A DNA stretch of 11,909 nt from Prevotella sp. GTDB lineage: Bacteria > Bacteroidota > Bacteroidia > Bacteroidales > Bacteroidaceae. The first letter of the stretch is position 1, and every line of letters begins with the position of its first letter. The position numbers were made by a program, and so were the translations under genes. The stretch spans positions 1 through 11,909 of the forward strand of contig JAFLSH010000068.1 of the NCBI GenBank assembly GCA_022511055.1. The letters are read 5' to 3'. This document shows, in pieces, positions 6,675 through 11,909 of the stretch. The notes beneath the pieces are model-generated. The model was not told the DNA's origin. It was given only the letters and a program-made list of their open reading frames with translations, and did not search any database.

Positions 6675-7958
6675 ATGAGAACCATCATCCTGACCATTTT
6701 CGCTGTCTGTCTCGTGATGCCATCATGGAGCCAGACGGCCAAGGAGGAAATAAAGAAAAATGCCTGTCTGTCGGCCAGCAACTTCCTGGCCTATCCAGGG
6801 CCGCAGAAGGCGCTGACTCCCGCCCCGAAGGGGCTGAAGCCATTCTATATCAGCCATTATGGTCGCCACGGCTCGCGCTACATGACCAGCCGCCGCGACT
6901 ATGACTATGCGTACTTTGCGCTGCAGCGCGCCGACAGCTTAGGCAAGCTGACCGAACTGGGGAAAGATGTGCTGCACCGGCTGGCCCTGATACGCGATGA
7001 GACTGAGGGGCGGTTTGGCGAGCTGACACCGCTGGGCGCAAGGCAGCACAAGGAGATAGCCCGGCGTATGTTTGAGCGCTTTCCAGAGGTGTTTGCCGAT
7101 GGCGCCACCGTTGATGCGAGGAGTACGGTGGTCATTCGCTGCATTCTCTCCATGAGCAACGCCCTGCACCAGCTGCTGGCCCTGAACCCGAAGCTGAAGG
7201 TCAGCCAAGATGCCAGTGTCAGCGATATGTACTACATGAATCAGGAAGACAAGGAGCTTTGGGCGGGCAAGACCGTGCCTGCTGCCGCCTATCCATACGA
7301 TGATTTCTGCCGCCGCCATGACCGCTCCGCCGGCCTGATGGCACGGCTGTTCAACGACACGGCATACGTCAACCACCGTGTCAATGCCACCCGGCTGAAC
7401 AGCTGTCTGTTCACGGTGGCATCGAATGTGCAGAACACGGAACTGCGCAAACGGCTGACTTTCTATGACATCTACACCGATGAAGAGCTTTACCACAACT
7501 GGCTGATAGACAATGCCCGCTCATACATCGGCTATGGCGGCTCAAAGCTGACACAGTCGTTGCAGCCCTTCTCGCAGCGAAACCTGCTGCGGCGCATCAT
7601 TGAAGAGGCCGACAGCTGCATCAAGTTGGGGCAGCCCTGCGCCTCGCTCCGCTTCGGCCACGAGACTATCGTCATGCCGCTGGTCTGCCTGCTGGGGCTC
7701 AACAACTTCGACCTGCAGATGGATGACCTGGAGCAGCTGGACCGCAAGGGCTGGCGCAACTACCGCATTTTCCCCATGGCGGCCAACCTGCAGTTTGTGT
7801 TCTACCGCAAGGATGCGCAGGACACAGACGTGATGGTCAAGGTGCTGCTGAATGAAGATGAGGCCAAGCTGCCCATCAAGAGCAACATGGAGCCCTACTA
7901 CCGCTGGCGCGACTTGCGCGACTACTATCTCAAGAAACTTGCCGAATATCAAGACTGA
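6675..7958 (+). CDS. Secreted histidine acid phosphatase (MINPP/phytase-like)
   Basis: A 427-residue exported phosphatase of the clade-2 histidine phosphatase superfamily, the group that includes phytases and the multiple inositol polyphosphate phosphatases of Bacteroides. The N-terminus has a type I signal peptide (hydrophobic MRTIILTIFAVCLVMPSWSQ; cleavage probably near residue 20). The catalytic motif RHGSR is at residues 64-68, with H65 the expected phosphorylated histidine. Late in the protein FGHETIVMPL places H329-E330 where phytases carry HD and MINPPs carry HAE, so E330 is the likely proton donor. Substrate could be phytate or another phosphomonoester; sequence alone does not decide. 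It follows a -7 element and is 58 nt upstream of the glycosidase gene, in the same direction. Confidence 0.88.
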   Translation: MRTIILTIFAVCLVMPSWSQTAKEEIKKNACLSASNFLAYPGPQKALTPAPKGLKPFYISHYGRHGSRYMTSRRDYDYAYFALQRADSLGKLTELGKDVLHRLALIRDETEGRFGELTPLGARQHKEIARRMFERFPEVFADGATVDARSTVVIRCILSMSNALHQLLALNPKLKVSQDASVSDMYYMNQEDKELWAGKTVPAAAYPYDDFCRRHDRSAGLMARLFNDTAYVNHRVNATRLNSCLFTVASNVQNTELRKRLTFYDIYTDEELYHNWLIDNARSYIGYGGSKLTQSLQPFSQRNLLRRIIEEADSCIKLGQPCASLRFGHETIVMPLVCLLGLNNFDLQMDDLEQLDRKGWRNYRIFPMAANLQFVFYRKDAQDTDVMVKVLLNEDEAKLPIKSNMEPYYRWRDLRDYYLKKLAEYQD

Positions 7959-8016
7959 CAAGTATTCATTGCCAATGCTTCAAACCCGTAAAACCTAAAA
8001 TCCCCCTTATAGACCC

Positions 8017-10734
8017 ATGATACGACTGAAAACTATCGGCGCGCTTGCCGCCACCATGATTTGCCTGTCTGCCACTGCCCAGGACACCGGGCGGACTGCC
8101 TCGGCCAGCCTCTACCTGACCCCGTTTGCCAAGGCTGATGTCAATATGCCATTCTCGGTAGTGGCCGAAGGCCGCCGCTTTCAGCCTGTCTGGGGGCTGG
8201 ATATGGCATGGGAAGATGCCAACAATGTCCGCAAGGGCATCAACCACATGGGTGTGCGCAACGTAGGCATCGGCCGCACTTCGTTCCGCACCCAGGCCGC
8301 AATGAAAGATGAGACCACGCTGGCCACCGACCACATTACCCACCTGCGCAACCGCTCCAGTGCCTTCGACCTGGTCAGCGACACGCTGCCGCTGATTATG
8401 AACAGCGACTGCGGTGCGGGCACTGCCACTTACTACAGCACGAATGGGCGCGCCAACATCGACCACTGGTGCCAGATGCTCGATGCCCACGTGGCATGGA
8501 TGCAGCAGAACACCCGCCACCCTATTCTCGGCGTGTCTCCCTTCAACGAGCCCGACTTCTCTGTCGAGCAGGGGCAGAAGACCGATTTCCGCGATATAGC
8601 CAAGAAGCTCAAGGCGGAATATCCGCGCTTCGACACGCTGGTCATTACCGGCGGCAACACGCTGAACTGCGATGAGGCGCTGCCCTGGTACACCCCCATG
8701 AAAGACTACATGGACTGGGGCAACACCCACCAGCTGGCAGGCTCGTTTGACAGCTATGCCAACTTCTACCAGCAGCTGGCGGCCGACGGCAAGGTGGGCA
8801 TGAACGATGAGATGCACAACGTGGCCGAGACGATGGTGGGTCTGGAATATGGCATGACCGTGGGCATCTGGTGGGGCTACGTTACCCGCGCCCGCGGCGA
8901 ACTGTGCGACATCAGCAACCACGGCACGCGGCTGGCCTACAGCGAACACCGCCCCAACTGGTGCGCCGCCTCCGTGTGGCGGCACGATGAGACGGGCCAG
9001 GTGAAGGCTTTCCTCGGCCAGTCTGAGCGGCAGGGCTGCACAACCAGCTTCCTCTTGGCAAGTACCGACCGCGAGGTCTACTTCGACGGTCAGGGCCCCA
9101 TGCGCCACATGCTGATGGAGATACCCGGCGGCAAGCCCGGCGAATATGCGACCAAGAACCATCCCAATGCCGAGCGGGTCATTGATGTCTGCTGGGGAGC
9201 AGACGTGCCTCCCTTCCCCATCGACGGCACTTACAAGGTCATGAACAAGGCCACGCTCAGCGTGATAGCCGAATACGGCACAGACGGCGGCAACACGAAC
9301 ATCAGCCAGATGAAGTACTCCGGGCAGAAGACGCAGCAGTGGCGGGTCAGCCCTGTCGACACGCGCATCGGCGGCGACTACAGCTTCTACGACCTGCAGT
9401 CAGTCAACGACAGCAAGCATCTGGATGTCATGAACTATTCGCTCCAGAGCGGCGCCAATGTCATTGCCTACGGCAACGCCTCTCCATCCAGCAACCAGCA
9501 GTGGTACTTAGAGTATGCGGGCGACGGCTACTACTACATTCGCAACCGCGAGAGCGCGCTCTACCTCTCCGTAGTATCTTCCAGCAAGAACAACGGCACG
9601 AACATTGTGCAGCAGACGTTGCAGAGCGGCGAGGCTGCGCGCGACCGCCAGCTCTGGCGATTCCTGCCGCTGGAGGCCGAGTGCGAGCTGGAAGCCCCCG
9701 CCACGCCCGCCGGCCTGACCGCCACGCCCGGCACGGCCTCAGTGCGGCTGCAGTGGGAGCCCAACGCCGAGGAAGACCTTGACGGCTACATGCTGCTGCG
9801 CGCCGAGCAGGGCACTGACGACTGGAACACCATAGCCCGCAGGCTGACCGGCACGGCATACATAGACAACACCTGCCGGCAGGGCCGCCAATACGAATAC
9901 CGGCTGAAGGCCATCGACCGCAGCTGCAACCAATCGCAACCCTGCGAGCCTGTCAGCTGCGCCCCGACAGCCGCGCCTGCCCTGATAGCCCACTGGGATT
10001 TCGAGCAGGATGCACTGGACCAGACTGAAAACCAGTTTGACATGGCTGCCTACGGCTCGCCCACCTACAACTCCATGCAGCACCAGTCGGGCGGCTACTC
10101 GCTCTATCTCGACGGCTCGAACAAGTTCATGCAGCTGCCCTACGAGGTGGCCAGCACCGATGAGCTGACCGTGGCCATGTGGGTCAACTGGCGCAGCAGC
10201 TCGGCCGAGCAGCAGCGCCTCTTCGACTTCGGCAACGGCGAGCAGCAGGGCTTCTACCTGACACCGGCCGAAGGACAGCGCATGCGCTTTGTCATTACCA
10301 ACGGCGAGGAGCAGCAGACCGTTGAGGCACCCAAGCTGTCGACCATGCGGTGGCGGCACGTGGCAGTCACCATCGGCAGCGACCGCACGGTCATCTACGT
10401 TGACGGCGAGGAGGCCGGCAGCTCCGCCGGCAGCACGCTCCGCCCCTCAGACATTGGGCCTACGCTCAACTACATAGGCCGCGGACAGGCACAGACCATT
10501 CCGATGCTGAAAGCCTATCTCGATGACGTGCGCATCTACAACTACGCCCTGACCGCCGACGAGGTGATGCAGCTGGCCGCCAGCGAGGCTGACGGCATCA
10601 GCCGCCCCAGCCTGCCTGCCGACCCGGCTCAGCCGACCGTCTACGGCATTGACGGCCAGCAGCGCCGCCAGGCCGCCAAGGGCATCAACTTGATACGCCA
10701 CGCCGACGGCACGGTGCAGAAGGTTATCCGATAA
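8017..10734 (+). CDS. Secreted multidomain glycosidase-like protein (GH-A, RICIN, FN3, LamG)
   Basis: A 905-residue exported protein. A type I signal peptide ends near ATAQ (about residue 22). Residues about 25-330 look like a clan GH-A TIM barrel: SPFNEPDF puts E178 as candidate acid/base, and NDEMHNVAE offers E265 (or E271) as nucleophile, with a WW pair on the next strand. Residues about 330-395 resemble a beta-sandwich side domain (GQSERQGCTTSFLLASTDRE). A ricin-type beta-trefoil follows (about 400-549, two QQW motifs), then an FN3-like domain (558-650) and a LamG/concanavalin-like jellyroll (654-852). The last about 30 residues (YGIDGQQRR...KVIR) resemble the short C-terminal tails of Prevotella and other Bacteroidales secreted proteins. 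The exact GH family is not recognised and GH30 is only the nearest guess. Target is probably a host or plant glycan. Confidence 0.8.
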   Translation: MIRLKTIGALAATMICLSATAQDTGRTASASLYLTPFAKADVNMPFSVVAEGRRFQPVWGLDMAWEDANNVRKGINHMGVRNVGIGRTSFRTQAAMKDETTLATDHITHLRNRSSAFDLVSDTLPLIMNSDCGAGTATYYSTNGRANIDHWCQMLDAHVAWMQQNTRHPILGVSPFNEPDFSVEQGQKTDFRDIAKKLKAEYPRFDTLVITGGNTLNCDEALPWYTPMKDYMDWGNTHQLAGSFDSYANFYQQLAADGKVGMNDEMHNVAETMVGLEYGMTVGIWWGYVTRARGELCDISNHGTRLAYSEHRPNWCAASVWRHDETGQVKAFLGQSERQGCTTSFLLASTDREVYFDGQGPMRHMLMEIPGGKPGEYATKNHPNAERVIDVCWGADVPPFPIDGTYKVMNKATLSVIAEYGTDGGNTNISQMKYSGQKTQQWRVSPVDTRIGGDYSFYDLQSVNDSKHLDVMNYSLQSGANVIAYGNASPSSNQQWYLEYAGDGYYYIRNRESALYLSVVSSSKNNGTNIVQQTLQSGEAARDRQLWRFLPLEAECELEAPATPAGLTATPGTASVRLQWEPNAEEDLDGYMLLRAEQGTDDWNTIARRLTGTAYIDNTCRQGRQYEYRLKAIDRSCNQSQPCEPVSCAPTAAPALIAHWDFEQDALDQTENQFDMAAYGSPTYNSMQHQSGGYSLYLDGSNKFMQLPYEVASTDELTVAMWVNWRSSSAEQQRLFDFGNGEQQGFYLTPAEGQRMRFVITNGEEQQTVEAPKLSTMRWRHVAVTIGSDRTVIYVDGEEAGSSAGSTLRPSDIGPTLNYIGRGQAQTIPMLKAYLDDVRIYNYALTADEVMQLAASEADGISRPSLPADPAQPTVYGIDGQQRRQAAKGINLIRHADGTVQKVIR

Positions 10735-10757
10735 AAAAAGACACCCCACACAGCGAA

Positions 10758-11660
10758 ATGAGCAAGAAATGGCAGGCGCACGGCGCCATCTTCATGGCCA
10801 ACGCCATCTTTGGCCTCGGCGTACCCGTAACCAAGCTGCTGCTCACCGACTGGGTCACGCCCATGGGCTACATGGCCAGCCGCAGCCTTGGTGCCTGTTT
10901 GGTCTTCTGGCTCATAGCCGCCTTCATGCCCAAGGAGCGTGTCGAGCGGCGCGACCTTGTCACCATACTGCTGGGCGGACTCATGGGCTTTGTCATCTCG
11001 CAGACACTCACCGCCTGGGCGCTCGACTACACCAGCCCCGTCTACTTCTCGCTCATTGCCACGCTGACCCCTGTGGCGGTCATGCTCTGCGCCGCACTTT
11101 TCATCGGCGAGAAGGTCACGCCGCTGAAATCGCTCGGCGTGCTGCTCGGCATTGGCGGCGCGGTGCTGATGGTACTCATGAGCCAGTCGTTAGGCTCTGG
11201 CAGCAACGACCTGCTGGGCATTCTGCTGGCCCTGCTCAGTGTGCTGACCTGGGCCGTCTACCTGATAATCACCCGCAAGGTGGCCGAGAAATACACGCCA
11301 GTCACGCAGATGAAGTACGTGTTTCTCATCTCCGCCATAGTCACCGTGCCGCTGGCTCTGCCCGAGCTGTCGGCCAATGCCCTCTACACGGCGCAGTGGG
11401 GCTGGGATGGCGCACTCGAGATGGCCTTCATTGTGCTTTGTGCCACGGCTCTTGGCTATTTTCTCATACCCTTTGCCATGCGCCACTTGCAGGCCACCAC
11501 GGTCAGTGTCTACACCAACCTGCAGCCCATGGTTGCCTCATTCGTGGCCATACTCATCGGGCAGGATGTGCTGACCTGGGATAAGCCCGTGGCCGCCGCG
11601 CTCGTGCTGCTTAGTGCATACATTGTCACCGTGGTGACGGCAAAAGACGAGAAGGGATGA
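10758..11660 (+). CDS. EamA/DMT-superfamily transporter
   Basis: A 300-residue integral membrane protein of the drug/metabolite transporter superfamily, built from two EamA repeats and about ten membrane helices. The first repeat begins at FMANAIFGLGVPVTKLL, with the typical N-terminal small/aromatic pattern. It ends in SPVYFSLIATLTPVAVMLCAALFIGEKVTPLKSLGVLLGIGGAVLM. The second (about 150-295) ends in the matching ATTVSVYTNLQPMVASFVAILIGQDVLTWDKPVAAALVLLSAYIVT. Members export or import amino acids, sugars or other small metabolites; the substrate is not predictable here. It starts 23 nt after the glycosidase gene, with no obvious promoter, so co-transcription is likely. Confidence 0.92.
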   Translation: MSKKWQAHGAIFMANAIFGLGVPVTKLLLTDWVTPMGYMASRSLGACLVFWLIAAFMPKERVERRDLVTILLGGLMGFVISQTLTAWALDYTSPVYFSLIATLTPVAVMLCAALFIGEKVTPLKSLGVLLGIGGAVLMVLMSQSLGSGSNDLLGILLALLSVLTWAVYLIITRKVAEKYTPVTQMKYVFLISAIVTVPLALPELSANALYTAQWGWDGALEMAFIVLCATALGYFLIPFAMRHLQATTVSVYTNLQPMVASFVAILIGQDVLTWDKPVAAALVLLSAYIVTVVTAKDEKG

Positions 11661-11791
11661 GGAGTTGTCGCTCCCATCGCCGCCGTGAGAGCTATTGGTA
11701 GTTTCTGGTGTTTCTTTGTAATCCCTGTGAAATAAGCAAGAAATACCCCCAAAAACGCCATGACTTTTTGGAAAAAAGCGGCACTTTAGGA

Positions 11792-11833
11792 AAATTACTC
11801 CGTGAGTTTTGCCCAAAACTCACGGAGTAATTT
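11792..11833. repeat. 42-nt perfect palindrome (20-bp arms, CC centre)
   Basis: AAATTACTCCGTGAGTTTTG (11792-11811) is the exact reverse complement of 11814-11833, with only CC between. Allowing one bulged A extends the stem outward through GG/CC. It could extrude as a cruciform or form a very stable RNA hairpin from either strand. It begins 131 nt after the EamA stop codon. Only three T follow on the plus strand, so it is not a standard terminator, though it may stabilise a 3' end. Confidence 0.8.
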
Positions 11834-11863
11834 CCGAAACTCCCATACTATTTCCCGAAACTC
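11795..11863. repeat. 21-bp-periodic repeat array
   Basis: The hexamers TTACTC (11795), AAACTC (11816), AAACTC (11837) and AAACTC (11858) start exactly 21 bp apart. The ends of the units are also alike: TTTTGCCC, TTTCCG and TTTCCCG. The first unit is nearly the reverse complement of the second, which creates the palindrome. The period equals two turns of B-DNA. It may be an array of protein sites or a dispersed intergenic repeat; the sequence alone does not decide. Confidence 0.65.
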
Positions 11864-11909
11864 GCCGCGGTTCAGCCGGGATTTTGCCGCTCGGCTTTGC
11901 CGCTTGCCT

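Larger units (their letters stand above)
11661..11909. other. Non-coding right end with inverted and direct repeats
   Basis: No convincing gene is seen; minus-strand frames here lack family features and run through the repeats. The stretch contains a weak 7-bp inverted repeat (CCAAAAA 11749-11755 with TTTTTGG 11765-11771, 9-nt loop), the long palindrome, the 21-bp array, and a 9-bp direct repeat TTTGCCGCT at 11883-11891 and 11896-11904. None of the stems is followed by a proper T-run, so an intrinsic terminator for the EamA gene is not clear. Confidence 0.6.

Noticed and set aside
7966..9162. 398-residue open frame antisense to the glycosidase gene
   Set aside because: The plus-strand product has a signal peptide and ordered domains. 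The antisense translation is rich in His, Val, Ala and Gly, as expected from a GC-rich gene read backwards.
11749..11771. Intrinsic terminator after the EamA gene
   Set aside because: The 7-bp stem is AT-rich, has a 9-nt loop, and no T-run follows on either strand.
11510..11816. Minus-strand frames at the end of the EamA gene
   Set aside because: They overlap the conserved last helices of the transporter and the palindrome, and show no family features.

Overview
The window looks like a chromosomal segment of a GC-rich member of the Bacteroidales, most likely Prevotellaceae. The evidence is the -7 elements of the Bacteroidota type (TAnnTTTG) in front of genes, the lack of clear Shine-Dalgarno sequences, an IspG carrying part of the extra internal (A*) domain known from Bacteroidota, Chlamydiae and plants, a Bacteroidota-style RpoN, and secreted proteins typical of gut or oral Bacteroidales. 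Genus placement is inference from memory, not from a search.

Layout. Positions 1-370 are non-coding. They hold a GGGTGT-rich repeat region with a G-quadruplex motif on the minus strand, two overlapping hairpins, and a striking array of three 20-bp repeats spaced exactly 33 bp apart that overlaps a promoter. This leads into an AAA ATPase of the AAA_14/DUF4143 type (371-1708, plus), whose base composition is visibly less GC-rich than its neighbours. Facing it on the minus strand is a five-gene run, read from 6527 down to 1738: a conserved-looking hypothetical protein, rpoN (sigma-54), a PAP2-like membrane phosphatase, purE and ispG. Spacings are 6, 49 and 48 nt, then a 20-nt overlap, so it is probably one transcription unit. 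A 147-bp divergent intergenic region carries a -7 element for each direction. On the plus strand follow a secreted histidine acid phosphatase (6675-7958), a 905-residue secreted multidomain protein with a probable clan GH-A glycosidase domain plus ricin-like, FN3 and LamG modules (8017-10734), and an EamA-family transporter (10758-11660). The last 249 bp are non-coding, with a 42-nt perfect palindrome embedded in a 21-bp-periodic repeat array.

How it fits together. The minus-strand unit mixes housekeeping biosynthesis (purine, isoprenoid) with an alternative sigma factor and an envelope phosphatase. The plus-strand trio suggests extracellular release of phosphate and sugar, with a small-molecule permease behind it, but this link is only inference from proximity. 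I do not see a complete new defence or mobile system here. The most unusual signals are the two helically phased repeat arrays (33 bp at 282-380, 21 bp at 11795-11863), the shortened IspG insert, and the weakly classified glycosidase.
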